42,867 nt of DNA from Draconibacterium orientale. GTDB taxonomy: Bacteria > Bacteroidota > Bacteroidia > Bacteroidales > JAIFNL01. Position numbers and translations under genes: made by a program. The first letter of the stretch is position 1. Every line of letters begins with the position of its first letter. The DNA is taken from contig DZBP01000008.1 of assembly GCA_022729915.1 (NCBI GenBank), forward strand, positions 1-42,867, written 5' to 3'. The notes beneath the pieces are model-generated. The model was not told the DNA's origin. It did no database searches and saw only the letters and a program-made list of their open reading frames with translations. Of this stretch, positions 25,209-34,747 are shown piece after piece.

Positions 25209-26204
25209 TCAATCCTTTTTATTAAGTTCTTTCCAAATAATATCTTTTAATTGCGTTAATCCAAAATTGGTAAACGATGAAATAAACACACTCGGAATTG
25301 CAGGTAAATCATTTTTTATTTCGTCAATAAGCTCATCATCAAGCATATCAGATTTACTAATTGCTAAAATTCTTTGTTTATCGAGCAATTCTGGATTATA
25401 AACCTTTAGCTCATTAAGCAAAATTTCATATTCTTTTTTAATATCTTTTGTATCAGCCGGAATTAAAAATAAAAGCACCGAATTACGTTCTATATGGCGC
25501 AAAAATCTAAGTCCCAAACCTTTACCTTCCGATGCACCTTCAATAATTCCGGGAATGTCAGCCATAATAAAAGAATGCTGCTCACGGTACGAAACAATGC
25601 CTAAATTTGGCACCAAAGTAGTAAAAGCATAGTCAGCAATTTTTGGTTTTGCTGCTGAAACAACAGAAAGCAAAGTAGATTTTCCGGCATTCGGAAAACC
25701 AACCAACCCTACATCAGCCAGCACTTTAAGCTCCAAAATTTTCCAACCTTCGACTTCATCATCACCTGGTTGTGCATATCTAGGAGCCTGATTAGTAGAA
25801 GATTTAAAATGCCAATTGCCTAAACCGCCGCGTCCACCACGTTCGAGAATTTCTGTTTGATCTTCTTTCGTTATTTCAAAAAGAATTTCACCGGTTTCAG
25901 CGTTTTTTGCAATTGTACCTAAAGGCACTTCAATGATTTCATCTTTTCCGTCGGCACCTGTTGAGCACGCGCCACTTCCCGAAGTGCCATGTTCGGCAAA
26001 AATATGTTTCCGATAACGCAAATGCAACAAAGTCCACATCTGCGCGCTTCCTTTGAGTATAACATGTCCGCCACGTCCACCATCACCGCCATCGGGTCCA
26101 CCCATTGCGGTTGATTTATCTCTCTTAAAATGTGCAGATCCTGAACCTCCACGCCCCGAACGTGTAAAAATTTTTACGTAATCTACAAAACTTGTTCCAG
26201 CCAT
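25209..26204 (-). CDS. obgE: GTPase ObgE/CgtA
   Basis: A 331-residue GTPase involved in large-subunit ribosome assembly and stress control. The first 158 residues are the Gly-rich Obg fold ([40 protein letters not shown]). The GTPase domain follows with P-loop [17 protein letters not shown] and ISKSDM. The optional C-terminal OCT domain is absent, giving the short form usual in Bacteroidota. It follows adk and hpt on the same strand, the common gene order in the phylum, but a 239-base gap with a hairpin separates it from adk, so it may have its own control. Confidence 0.95.
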   Translation of the reverse strand: MAGTSFVDYVKIFTRSGRGGSGSAHFKRDKSTAMGGPDGGDGGRGGHVILKGSAQMWTLLHLRYRKHIFAEHGTSGSGACSTGADGKDEIIEVPLGTIAKNAETGEILFEITKEDQTEILERGGRGGLGNWHFKSSTNQAPRYAQPGDDEVEGWKILELKVLADVGLVGFPNAGKSTLLSVVSAAKPKIADYAFTTLVPNLGIVSYREQHSFIMADIPGIIEGASEGKGLGLRFLRHIERNSVLLFLIPADTKDIKKEYEILLNELKVYNPELLDKQRILAISKSDMLDDELIDEIKNDLPAIPSVFISSFTNFGLTQLKDIIWKELNKKD

Positions 26205-26250
26205 TTTTCTACTAAACAGTATTCAATTTGTTTGTTTAAAATACAAAATT

Positions 26251-26278
26251 AAACTCTCACAATTACTTGTAAGAGTTT
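26251..26278 (-). other. Inverted repeat in the adk-obgE gap
   Basis: AAACTCT and AGAGTTT arms, extended by ACA/TGT after one mismatch, around a 6-base loop. On the minus strand it overlaps a TAATTTTG sequence (26244-26251) that could be a -7 element for obgE, although no TTG is correctly spaced. It might be an operator or leader hairpin; the T-run expected of a terminator is weak. Confidence 0.3.
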
Positions 26279-26443
26279 GATTTTCAATGCAATTTGTAAT
26301 TTATTTATTTTTTTGAAAGTTTACTCTTTTTTATCATTATTTCTTTTTAATAACTAACAAAATATTTAGAGGGTAAACTTTTTAATAATAAAATTTAATT
26401 ATCTTAAAATATACAGAAAATTTATAAAAAAGTTTATATTTTT

Positions 26444-27016
26444 TTATAAATTATCAATTACAGAAGTCAATCGTTCAAAAATTTCGTCTAATGAGCCAAC
26501 TCCTTTAATAGCAACTGATTTACCAGTTTTTTTGTAATGTTCCATAACCGGAATAGTTTGTTGTTTGAAAACAGCAATTCTATTTTCGATAATGCTAACA
26601 TCTTGGTCGTCGGCACGTCCGGAGTCTTTGCCTCTATTTAAAAGTCTAGCTTTCAATTCATCATCATCAACATCGAGCAAAATAAGCTGTGAAATACCTT
26701 CACCAATTTCAGCTAAAAGAGCATCAAGTGCTTCAGCTTGCTTTACTGTGCGAGGAAAACCGTCAAAAATATAGCCTTTAGCTTGCTTGTTAGCATGTAC
26801 TATACTTTTAATCATTCCTACAACTATCTCATCTGAAACAAGATCGCCATTAGCCATTATCTGCTGGGCTTTTAAACCAAGCTCTGTTTTAGCAGCAATT
26901 TGCGAACGTAGCATATCGCCCGTAGAAAGTTGTGAAAGACCGTATTTATCTATAATACGTTGAGCTTGAGTTCCTTTTCCAGCTCCCGGAGGTCCAAATA
27001 AAATTAAATTAAGCAT
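26444..27016 (-). CDS. adk: Adenylate kinase
   Basis: A 190-residue cytoplasmic enzyme that interconverts ATP and AMP with two ADP. P-loop GPPGAGKGTQ is at the N-terminus; FDGFPRTVKQA and LLNRGKDSGRADDQ (LID arginines) follow. The LID is short, without the zinc-binding insertion of long adenylate kinases. It stands 67 bases downstream of hpt and precedes obgE on the same strand. Confidence 0.95.
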   Translation of the reverse strand: MLNLILFGPPGAGKGTQAQRIIDKYGLSQLSTGDMLRSQIAAKTELGLKAQQIMANGDLVSDEIVVGMIKSIVHANKQAKGYIFDGFPRTVKQAEALDALLAEIGEGISQLILLDVDDDELKARLLNRGKDSGRADDQDVSIIENRIAVFKQQTIPVMEHYKKTGKSVAIKGVGSLDEIFERLTSVIDNL

Positions 27017-27083
27017 AAAATAAATGTTATTTTGTTTTGTTACATCAAAAAATTATTTGTTATACTATTTTATGAATATAAAT

Positions 27084-27620
27084 TTAATCAATTACAGTAT
27101 AAATATCTTCTAAATTTCGTCCATAACCATTGTAATCAAGCCCATAACCTACAATAAATTCGTTTGGAATTTCCAAACCTATATAATCAACAGGATATTT
27201 ATTTTGAAAAATTTCTGGTTTTAAAAGTAAAGTAGCAATTTTAATTTCAGACGGTTCGTAACCTTTAAGTTGTTTCAATATACTCTCCATTGTATTTCCA
27301 GTATCAACAATATCCTCAATTACTACAACTACCTTATCCTTAATATCTTCGTTTATTCCTATCAGCCTTTTGATTTTACCGGAAGAAGTTGTACCATCAT
27401 AAGAAGCTAATTTTAAGAAAGTTATTTGACTATCAAAATTAATTTGTTTGTATAAATCAGACGCAAACATAAAAGCTCCATTCAAAATTGCCATAAAAAT
27501 TACATCTTTATCTTTTAAATCGTTATTAATTTTTATAGCAAGTTTGCTAATTGCTTCTTGTATTTTTTGCGATGGAAGTGAAATTTTAAATTTCCTGTCT
27601 AATAATTGAATTTCTTTCAT
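27084..27620 (-). CDS. hpt: Hypoxanthine phosphoribosyltransferase
   Basis: A 178-residue purine-salvage enzyme that joins hypoxanthine or guanine to PRPP. The PRPP-binding loop is VVVIEDIVDTGNTM; an earlier block, VIFMAILNGAFMFASDL, and a later PVDYIGLEIPNEFIVGYGLDYN complete the family pattern. It is the first gene of the hpt-adk-(obgE) run and has a candidate promoter 135 bases upstream. Confidence 0.95.
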   Translation of the reverse strand: MKEIQLLDRKFKISLPSQKIQEAISKLAIKINNDLKDKDVIFMAILNGAFMFASDLYKQINFDSQITFLKLASYDGTTSSGKIKRLIGINEDIKDKVVVVIEDIVDTGNTMESILKQLKGYEPSEIKIATLLLKPEIFQNKYPVDYIGLEIPNEFIVGYGLDYNGYGRNLEDIYTVID

Positions 27621-27754
27621 TTTTATATTTTTAAAAACCTGAAAATGAGCTATTTATAATTTATTTACATTTATAAAACGGTAAGTTTTATTGTTAATAT
27701 TTCCTTTTAAATTGCATGCTAATACGAAGCAAAATTTTTTTTTATTATTTAGTG

Positions 27755-27762
27755 CAAATATA
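27755..27762 (-). promoter_or_regulatory. Candidate hpt -7 element
   Basis: Minus-strand TATATTTG followed by CACT. No TTG at 17-23 bases upstream. The 545-base gap 27621-28165 also contains repeat copy E and the MITE-like element; the remainder is A/T-rich with nothing seen. Confidence 0.4.
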
Positions 27763-27982
27763 CGAAAAATATTTCGGATATTCCTTTATTCTTTTTCAAA
27801 AATATTCAATAAAAAGGTTTGATGCCATTTGTATAAATAAACAAAACTTGTTTTATTGGTCTTAAAAACAAATCAATAATACATATAAAAAGATGAATTT
27901 TAATTACTTACAAATTAAAAGTTTTAAAATTCGTTTAATTATAAAATTGAATTTTTTACTTAATTTTTCATGCAATTTTATG

Positions 27983-28036
27983 TAGCAAAGCAAAATTAAT
28001 TACATATTTAATTATGCTAAGTGTTTAAAATTATTG
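27983..28036 (+). repeat. Dyad repeat family, partial copy E
   Basis: AGCAAAGCAAAATTAATTACATATTTAATTATGCTAAGTGTTTAAAATTATTG, here in two parts, aligns with the left half of copies A and C. The right half is missing; the MITE-like element begins 6 bases later and may have replaced it. Confidence 0.45.
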
Positions 28037-28041
28037 AAAAA

Positions 28042-28160
28042 AAAAGAGGGTATCTAAAAAAATCAATTAACCAATAATTTATTCAAGTTTAGAAATTTTT
28101 CAACGACTAAACAGTAAATTGAAAATTCGTCAAATGATTTTTTTTTAGACAACCTCTTTT
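28042..28160. mobile_element. MITE-like element with imperfect terminal inverted repeats
   Basis: Left end AAAAGAGGGTATCTAAAAAA (28042-28061, continuing to 28064) and right end 28136-28160, whose complement reads AAAAGAGGTTGTCTAAAAAA, differ at two positions plus a 2-base gap. The interior of about 70 bases has no gene. A near-identical single end occurs at 8918-8940, so the sequence is repeated. Read on the minus strand, the element follows the ferritin stop by a few bases and ends in a T-run, so it could also terminate that transcript. No target duplication is clear because the flanks are A/T-only. Confidence 0.5.
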
Positions 28161-28165
28161 ATTAT

Positions 28166-28663
28166 TTATTGAGCAGCAGTTTGAGTGCGCATTGCAAATA
28201 CGTCTCTATCAAATAAATACATGTTATTATTACCAAGCAATTTTAAATTGTCGATAATTGCTTTTACCGAATTTTCTTCTTCAATTTGCTCATTTACAAA
28301 GAATTGAAGCCAATTCAAGGTTGTAAAGTCTTTTTCAGAAGAGCATATAGCAACTATTTCGTTGATAGAATCGGTAATAAAACGCTCATGTTCAAGTACT
28401 TGATTAAACAAACTTTGCACACTCTCCCACTCTTGCGGCGGTTGATTAATTTGCGGAATTAAGACTTTTCCACCTCTGCCATTGACATATTGAATGAACA
28501 AAACTAAATGGTTTCTTTCTTCAAGTGCCTGTGCATAAAGCCATTTAGAAGTTCCATTGTATCCTTGAGCTTCAGCCCAAACTGCCATAGATAAATACAA
28601 ATGAGAGGAATAAGCTTCTCTATCTATTTGTAAATTCAATGCTTGTTCTACTTTTAATTTCAT
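28166..28663 (-). CDS. ftnA: Non-heme ferritin
   Basis: A 165-residue iron-storage protein from the ATG at 28661-28663 (an in-frame TTG seven codons upstream is less likely). Ferroxidase residues are in place: REAYSSHLYL, EERNHLVLF with Glu-Glu-x-x-His, LEHERFIT, and NEQIEEE. It closely follows the E. coli FtnA pattern, including a WLQFFVNEQ helix. It should oxidise and store iron in the cytoplasm. It lies 37 bases downstream of the peptidase gene and may be co-transcribed with it. No iron-responsive site was recognised. Confidence 0.93.
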   Translation of the reverse strand: MKLKVEQALNLQIDREAYSSHLYLSMAVWAEAQGYNGTSKWLYAQALEERNHLVLFIQYVNGRGGKVLIPQINQPPQEWESVQSLFNQVLEHERFITDSINEIVAICSSEKDFTTLNWLQFFVNEQIEEENSVKAIIDNLKLLGNNNMYLFDRDVFAMRTQTAAQ

Positions 28664-28700
28664 TGTTTTCTTTTTTTTATTCAAAAAATTAGTATGTTTT

Positions 28701-30851
28701 TTATTTCAAAAAGTCATCAAAATACTTGGTTACTTTTTTCATTAAATGAATTCTGTCTTTTCCTCTTACATTGTGCTCATGCGTAGGATAGGTATAAAAA
28801 TCTACCAAAATTCCTTCAGCCTCTGTAGCTCGTAAAAATTCCAAACTATGCTGTGGTACTACCGTGGCATCTTGATAACCTTCGATAACCAAAAGTTGCG
28901 ATTGTAGTTTTTTTGCATTTTCAATTAAACTTGTAAGTTTGTAACCTTCAGGGTTTTCGATTGGAGTATCCATGTAACGTTCGCCATACATTACTTCGTA
29001 AAATTTCCAATCAATTACCGGTCCACCAGCTACTCCTACTTTAAAAGTTTCGGGGTAATTTGTAAGTAAAGAGATTGTCATAAATCCACCATACGACCAG
29101 CCATGAACACCAATTCTTTCGGCATCTACATAAGGTAACGATTTTAAAAACTCAATACCTTTTATTTGGTCAGCCATCTCATTTTGACCACATTGACGAT
29201 GAATAACACTTTCAAATTCAAACCCACGGTCAGATGAGCCACGATTATCGAGTGTAAACATAACATAATCATTTTGAGCCATATAATAATCCCAAAGCCC
29301 TGTTCCACCAAGCCATGAATTTGTAACAAGCTGTGCATGAGGTCCGCCATAAACATAAACTACAACCGGATACTTTTTACCACTTTTGTAATTCAAAGGT
29401 TTAATAAGTCTGCCATGCAAATCGGTTTTTCCATCAGCCGATTTAATTGTAACTAATTCCATTTCAGGCATTTTAATCGAGGTCAGTGGATTTTTGGCAG
29501 TCAAAACGTTTTTAATCAATTTAGAATCGATCGAAAGTAAATCTACTTTTTGAGGAATTGTAACACTTGAATAGGAATCGATAAAATATTTAGCCGTTTT
29601 ACTTATGATAACAGAGTGTGTTCCAGCATCATGAGTCAATTTTAAAGTTTTTCCTTTTTTCAAATCCAAGCTATAAACATGTCGCTCCAAAGGACTAACT
29701 TCAGTAGATTCAAAATACAAGAATTTTTCTTTTTCGTCAGTACCCAAAAACTGAGTAACAACCCAATTTCCAGAAGTAAGTTGTTTTATTAAATTACCCT
29801 CTGTATCATATAAATACAAATGATTGAAGCCATCACGCTCGCTTTGCCAAATAAATTGGTTTGGAGTATTTTTCATGAAAATAAGGTCGTGTTCGGGTTC
29901 TACATATTTGGCATTTTTCTCTTCAAAAAGAGTTTTTACAAACTTACCGTTCGAAGCATCGTATTTATTTAATTTTACATGATTTTGTTCACGATTTACC
30001 ACAGCTATATAAATAAATTTTTCGGAAGGATCCCAAGTAATGCAAGTCAAATATTTTTCAGAATTAGGCTCATCTTCAATCCAAATTGTCTGTTTGCTAG
30101 CAATATTATAAACTCCTAAAGCTACATTTTCACTAGCTTCGCCAGCCATTGGGTATTTTGTATTTTTGAGTTGAGCAATGCGTGTAGTAACATCAACTAA
30201 CGGATAATCAGCTACATCGTCTTCATTTTTCCTGAAAAAAGCTAATAAATTTCCTTTAGGCGACCAAAAAATTCCACCCGAAATTCCAAATTCATTTCGA
30301 CTAACAGAAGTACCACATACTAAGTTTTTATCCTCATAATTAGTAACTTGAGTTTGTTCTTGAGTTGCATTAGAAAAATAAAGATTATTATCTATTGTAT
30401 AAGCTAAAAATTGTTTTTCAATACAAAATTTTGGGTTTGCAGCATTCTCAGGTGCCGAAATTGCAGCGTTAATTTTTTTATTTGCTACATCATAAACTAC
30501 AACATTGTTGTCGTTTTGAAATAAAATAGTATTAAAATCAAGCCACGAATAATCGTAAAAATAAGCTAATGCTTGCTTTTTTTCAGCTTTAAGCAAACTA
30601 TTTACATCAGTCAATTCAACTAATGTCAAGCTATTTTCGCTTGAAACATCAGCTTGCAAAATTTTACTGTAATCTTTTATGTACGTGTAATTTACATCGT
30701 TATCTCGCCATTTTGGATTGAGTAAATTTTCAGGGCTGTATTGTCTGTAAGCGCCAAGCACAGCTTCGTCTATGCTCAACATTTTTTCTTGACCTATAGC
30801 TAATCCAGTAAAAATGAGAGCAATAAAAAGTAAGAAAATCTGTTTTTTCAT
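28701..30851 (-). CDS. Dipeptidyl peptidase IV-type serine peptidase (S9B)
   Basis: A 716-residue exported peptidase with a signal peptide (MKKQIFLLFIALIFTGLAIGQ). Residues about 30-470 form the DPP4 N-terminal beta-propeller (SPEKLLN-like start, GIFWSPKGNLLAFFRK, QSERDGFNHLYLY). The alpha/beta-hydrolase domain follows with the nucleophile Ser in GWSYGGFM (about residue 585), Asp in YQDATV and His in THEHNVRG (about 690). It should release Xaa-Pro dipeptides from peptide N-termini in the periplasm, consistent with amino-acid feeding. The ferritin gene follows by 37 bases. No promoter match was found upstream. Confidence 0.93.
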   Translation of the reverse strand: MKKQIFLLFIALIFTGLAIGQEKMLSIDEAVLGAYRQYSPENLLNPKWRDNDVNYTYIKDYSKILQADVSSENSLTLVELTDVNSLLKAEKKQALAYFYDYSWLDFNTILFQNDNNVVVYDVANKKINAAISAPENAANPKFCIEKQFLAYTIDNNLYFSNATQEQTQVTNYEDKNLVCGTSVSRNEFGISGGIFWSPKGNLLAFFRKNEDDVADYPLVDVTTRIAQLKNTKYPMAGEASENVALGVYNIASKQTIWIEDEPNSEKYLTCITWDPSEKFIYIAVVNREQNHVKLNKYDASNGKFVKTLFEEKNAKYVEPEHDLIFMKNTPNQFIWQSERDGFNHLYLYDTEGNLIKQLTSGNWVVTQFLGTDEKEKFLYFESTEVSPLERHVYSLDLKKGKTLKLTHDAGTHSVIISKTAKYFIDSYSSVTIPQKVDLLSIDSKLIKNVLTAKNPLTSIKMPEMELVTIKSADGKTDLHGRLIKPLNYKSGKKYPVVVYVYGGPHAQLVTNSWLGGTGLWDYYMAQNDYVMFTLDNRGSSDRGFEFESVIHRQCGQNEMADQIKGIEFLKSLPYVDAERIGVHGWSYGGFMTISLLTNYPETFKVGVAGGPVIDWKFYEVMYGERYMDTPIENPEGYKLTSLIENAKKLQSQLLVIEGYQDATVVPQHSLEFLRATEAEGILVDFYTYPTHEHNVRGKDRIHLMKKVTKYFDDFLK

Positions 30852-30973
30852 TCGTTTTTTGTTTAAGAAATTTATAAATTTGTAAGTATTTTTTAAAGAA
30901 TTTTCAATGTAAAAATAAGTGTTTTTTTTAAAGATTGAATAAACTTTTTTATGTTTTAACTTATTTTAGTATC

Positions 30974-31003
30974 TTGCACACTCTATGTATTTTAATAAAT
31001 TTG
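30974..31003 (+). promoter_or_regulatory. Candidate promoter of the ABC transporter gene
   Basis: TTG (30974-30976), 19 bases, TAAATTTG (30996-31003). A second TAATTTTG lies at 31010-31017 without a spaced TTG. The leader would be about 124 bases. Confidence 0.5.
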
Positions 31004-31133
31004 CTAAAATAATTTTGTTTTGATGATTTTTCAAGTTTTAAAATTCTCATTTACAATAATAATAGCTTTATTAAAAGCAAAAAAATAAGTTTACAAAAAA
31101 GCAATTTGTCTCTAATTATTCTTTTATAACTAA

Positions 31134-34100
31134 ATGAGCGATAGCATTCTTCAAGCCTTAATGCAATTATTTGCAATAATTGCTTCTGATGAAAGTAAAC
31201 TTTCTGAAAGACAAGCTATTATAAAAAGCTTCCTTGCCAATGAATTGAATAAGAATGCAGTAAATGAATACCTTGTTGTTTTTGAAAAATATTTTGATGC
31301 TTATCATCATACTGAGCTAAATGCGCGCAAAAAAAAGAAAAAAATGGCTGCAAGCTCAGTCAAAATTTTACGAATTTGCACTGAAATAAAAGAGAAACTA
31401 ACTCTCAAACAAATTTATATTGTTTTAATTCGTCTTTTTGAATTTGTTAAGCTCGATAAAGAAGCCGAAGCTCAAAATACCGAATTTGTAAACACAATAG
31501 CCGAATCCTTTGAAATCAAAACAGGCACTTTCAACCAAATAAAAAGCTTTGTAAACGAAAATAACCCAATGAATTTGAACTATCAACAAGTTTTGATTCT
31601 TTCGGGTACGGAAAGTATTCTTCCGCAAAAATGCAAACACCAAAAGATAGATGGTTTTATGGGAAATTTGGCAATTTTGAATTTAAAAGATGCCGATTTA
31701 TTTTTTATTCGTTACTTTGGAATACATGAATTATTGCTAAACAATTCAGCTATCAAAAGAGGCAAGATATATGTTCTAAATACCGATTCTGCCATCAAAG
31801 GTCAATTTACTAAACCAATATATTTCAACAATATATACAACATTTTCAACAAAGAAAAAGAGCAAAATGAAATACTTTTTGAAGCTAACAGCCTATATTT
31901 GAGGTTCAAAAACGGTTCTGTTGGCTTGCATAACATCAGCTTTAAAGAAACTTCAGGTCAACTTATTGGAATAATGGGAACTAGCGGAACCGGAAAAACA
32001 ACCTTGCTCAATGTTTTGAATGGAACCAACAAACCTATTCACGGTGAAGTTTTGCTCAATGGAATAAATATTCACACCAATCAAAAAAAGTTAACAGGTC
32101 TTATTGGACACGTTTCGCAAGATGATTATTTAATAGAAGAACTCTCTGTTTTTGAGAACTTATATTTTAATGCAAAACTAAATTTTAGCGGTCACAGCGA
32201 AGATTTTATTGTTTCTAAAACAGAAGAAACACTCCAACTACTTTGGCTTTTGCATGTTAAAGACTTGAAAGTAGGCAATGCGCTCGATAAACGAATCAGC
32301 GGAGGGCAACGAAAACGCTTAAACATTGCCTTAGAATTGATAAGAGAACCTTCGGTGCTTTTTTTAGATGAACCCACTTCCGGTTTGTCGTCAAAAGACT
32401 CGGAAATTATTATGGATTTGCTCAAAAATTTGTCGAATAGAGGCAAATTGATTTTCAATGTTATCCATCAGCCTTCGTCGGATATTTTCAAAATGCTCGA
32501 TAAGCTATATGTCTTAGACCAAGGAGGTTACTTGATTTATAACGGCGACCCTATCGAAGCAATTTCGTACTTCAAACAGCAATCCGGTGAACCAAATTTT
32601 GAAGAAAATATTTGCAATGCTTGCGGAAATGTAAAACCGGAACACATCTTTAACATCATAGAATCCAATGTGATAGATGAATATGGAAACGAAACTCAAA
32701 TTAGAAAAATTACTCCCTCGGAGTGGTTTCAGATTTACAAAGAGCATCATTCCGGAAACGAAAACAGATATGCAAGTTTAAAGCCAAATTTACCCGTAAG
32801 TACTTTTAAAAGACCTAATTGGATACAACAATTTGGTGTTTTTGTGAAAAGAGATGTGCTTGCTAAATTTGCTAACAAACAATACATTTTAGTCAATTTG
32901 CTCGAAGCACCAGTTTTAGCATTCATGCTTTCGTATATCATTAAATATTACGACATTAGCACTATTAGTGGATACCAATTTGGCAAGAATAGCAACTTTT
33001 CAATTTATATTTTTATTGCAGTAATTATTGCCATTTTTATTGGCTTATCGGTTAGTGCTCAGGAAATTATAAAAGATAAAAAAATCTTACGCCGCGAGCG
33101 TTTTTTGCATTTGAGTCGTTCGAGTTATTTATCGTCAAAGCTTTTTATTTTATTCTTATTATCTACAATTCAAGCATTTAGCTTTGTTATCATCGGAAAT
33201 TATATTATGGAAATCCACAATATGATTTTACCCTACTGGCTTGTACTTTTTTCAATTTGGTTTTTTGGAAACATACTTGGATTGCTCATTTCTGATAGTT
33301 TCAAAACAACTGTAACTATCTATGTAATAATACCTTTTCTAATTATTCCGCAACTTATTTTAAGTGGAGTAATTGTGCAATTCGATAAAATAAATCCCAC
33401 AATTTCTCACCCCGGAAACATTCCTTGGTATGGCGAAATTATTACTTCGCGCTGGGCTTACGAATCCTTAGCCGTTTATCACTTCAAATACAACGACTAT
33501 GAAAAAGAGCTTTTTAAATTTGATAAAATAATTAGTAAAAGTAATTACAAAGAAAATTTTTGGATAAGTGCTTTGAAAACAAAGAATCACAGGTGCAGTG
33601 TTTTGCTGAATATGGAAAATATGGACGAACTAACACAAAATTTGGCATTGCTCAAAAATGAAATAACAAAAGAACTTGAATTGAATAAAAGTGTTGATTT
33701 CAAATATTTAAATTATTTACAAACAAATAGTTACAATGAAACAATTTACAAAGAAACCGACAAATATTTAGAACAACTTAAAAGCCACTACAATTTATTA
33801 TTCAACAATGCAACAACGCTTAGAAATAGAAAGATTATTGAACTTAAAACCGCTAAAGGTTCTGATGCTCAATTTGTTGATTGGAAAATGAAATACCACA
33901 ACAACGGTTTGGAACGTTTTGTGAAAAACACCCAAGAAAGCGAAAAAATTATTGAATTTGAAAATAAGCTTTACCAAAAAGCTGACCCAATTTTCAAAGA
34001 CCCTACTTCAAACTTTTTGAAATCGCATTTTTACTCATCGCGAAAAAAATTATTCGGCATTTTCTTAGATACTTATTGGGTAAATATTGCTGTTATTTGG

Positions 34101-34190
34101 TTTATGAGTATTTCGGTTTATATCGTACTATATTATCAGGTTTTGACAAAATTTATCAACATTTTCAATCGAAAAATGATTAAAAATTGA
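31134..34190 (+). CDS. ABCG-type ABC transporter with N-terminal helical domain and large insertion
   Basis: A 1018-residue fused ATPase and membrane protein. Residues 1 to about 150 form a helical region (QLFAIIASDESKLSERQAI) that resembles TerB-like domains. The ATPase domain spans about 250-480: Walker A GTSGTGKTT (282-290), signature ISGGQRKRLNIAL, Walker B LFLDEPTSGLSS, and NVIHQPSSD. Signature and ATPase-first order place it near the ABCG/White group. Five membrane segments lie at about 585-760, then a soluble stretch of about 210 residues (760-970), and a sixth segment near 975-1000. It probably works as a homodimer in the inner membrane. The substrate is unknown. It forms a single-gene unit with its own promoter. 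Confidence 0.85.
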   Translation: MSDSILQALMQLFAIIASDESKLSERQAIIKSFLANELNKNAVNEYLVVFEKYFDAYHHTELNARKKKKKMAASSVKILRICTEIKEKLTLKQIYIVLIRLFEFVKLDKEAEAQNTEFVNTIAESFEIKTGTFNQIKSFVNENNPMNLNYQQVLILSGTESILPQKCKHQKIDGFMGNLAILNLKDADLFFIRYFGIHELLLNNSAIKRGKIYVLNTDSAIKGQFTKPIYFNNIYNIFNKEKEQNEILFEANSLYLRFKNGSVGLHNISFKETSGQLIGIMGTSGTGKTTLLNVLNGTNKPIHGEVLLNGINIHTNQKKLTGLIGHVSQDDYLIEELSVFENLYFNAKLNFSGHSEDFIVSKTEETLQLLWLLHVKDLKVGNALDKRISGGQRKRLNIALELIREPSVLFLDEPTSGLSSKDSEIIMDLLKNLSNRGKLIFNVIHQPSSDIFKMLDKLYVLDQGGYLIYNGDPIEAISYFKQQSGEPNFEENICNACGNVKPEHIFNIIESNVIDEYGNETQIRKITPSEWFQIYKEHHSGNENRYASLKPNLPVSTFKRPNWIQQFGVFVKRDVLAKFANKQYILVNLLEAPVLAFMLSYIIKYYDISTISGYQFGKNSNFSIYIFIAVIIAIFIGLSVSAQEIIKDKKILRRERFLHLSRSSYLSSKLFILFLLSTIQAFSFVIIGNYIMEIHNMILPYWLVLFSIWFFGNILGLLISDSFKTTVTIYVIIPFLIIPQLILSGVIVQFDKINPTISHPGNIPWYGEIITSRWAYESLAVYHFKYNDYEKELFKFDKIISKSNYKENFWISALKTKNHRCSVLLNMENMDELTQNLALLKNEITKELELNKSVDFKYLNYLQTNSYNETIYKETDKYLEQLKSHYNLLFNNATTLRNRKIIELKTAKGSDAQFVDWKMKYHNNGLERFVKNTQESEKIIEFENKLYQKADPIFKDPTSNFLKSHFYSSRKKLFGIFLDTYWVNIAVIWFMSISVYIVLYYQVLTKFINIFNRKMIKN

Positions 34191-34217
34191 AAATTTACCA
34201 TAAAAAAATACTCTTAA

Positions 34218-34251
34218 TTCAAAAAAACAAGCTTTATTGCTTATTTTTGAA
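34218..34251. terminator. Candidate bidirectional terminator
   Basis: TTCAAAAA and TTTTTGAA arms with an inner AAGC/GCTT stem between the convergent ABC transporter and siaC genes. The two arms differ by two bases, leaving a small bulge. Confidence 0.5.
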
Positions 34252-34363
34252 CTAAGAACATTTGCTAAACACTTGCTGTTTATAATCTAAAAAATTCAAT
34301 CCAGCTACAGCTTAATAGCCTAATTGATAAATCTTTAAAGAAAAAGAATCCTATTAAAATTTC

Positions 34364-34747
34364 TTATTCGTCATCAATTTCTATCATTTTGAAAGGAATT
34401 CTCAAAATAGATTGATAATCTTCGCCAGCTTCGAGCATATCTTCGTCGTCTTCTTCATAATGCCAATTAATAACAATTTCTTTATTAGCTTGTGTTACTT
34501 TTTCCAGTTTTTTAAACACATCTAAGATACATTTCGACGAACTTGTATTAAAATATTCGAGCTGAATATTAACTTCTGTTTTATCAAGAGGACTAGAAGC
34601 ATATTTATCAAGCCAATCAACTAAGGGTTTGTAAAATTCAATTGAATTTTCAGGTATCGAACGTCCTTTAATTTCGAATATACCTTCCTCTGAATTGAAA
34701 TTTACTGTTGGTGTTTTTGGAGTACCTTCTATAAAAATTGCTTCCAT
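34364..34747 (-). CDS. siaC: SiaC-like protein (DUF1987)
   Basis: A 127-residue cytoplasmic protein of the DUF1987 family. In Pseudomonas aeruginosa SiaC is phosphorylated on Thr68 by SiaB, dephosphorylated by SiaA, and in the unphosphorylated form activates the diguanylate cyclase SiaD. Here Thr68 falls in the conserved YFNTSSSK (Asn67, Thr68, Ser69-71), and the beta segment before it (TEVNIQLEYFN) and the helix after it fit a STAS-like fold. The acidic C-terminus (YEEDDEDMLEAGEDY) is notable. It lies 203 bases downstream of siaB on the same strand. No diguanylate cyclase is seen, so its output partner is unknown. Confidence 0.85.
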   Translation of the reverse strand: MEAIFIEGTPKTPTVNFNSEEGIFEIKGRSIPENSIEFYKPLVDWLDKYASSPLDKTEVNIQLEYFNTSSSKCILDVFKKLEKVTQANKEIVINWHYEEDDEDMLEAGEDYQSILRIPFKMIEIDDE

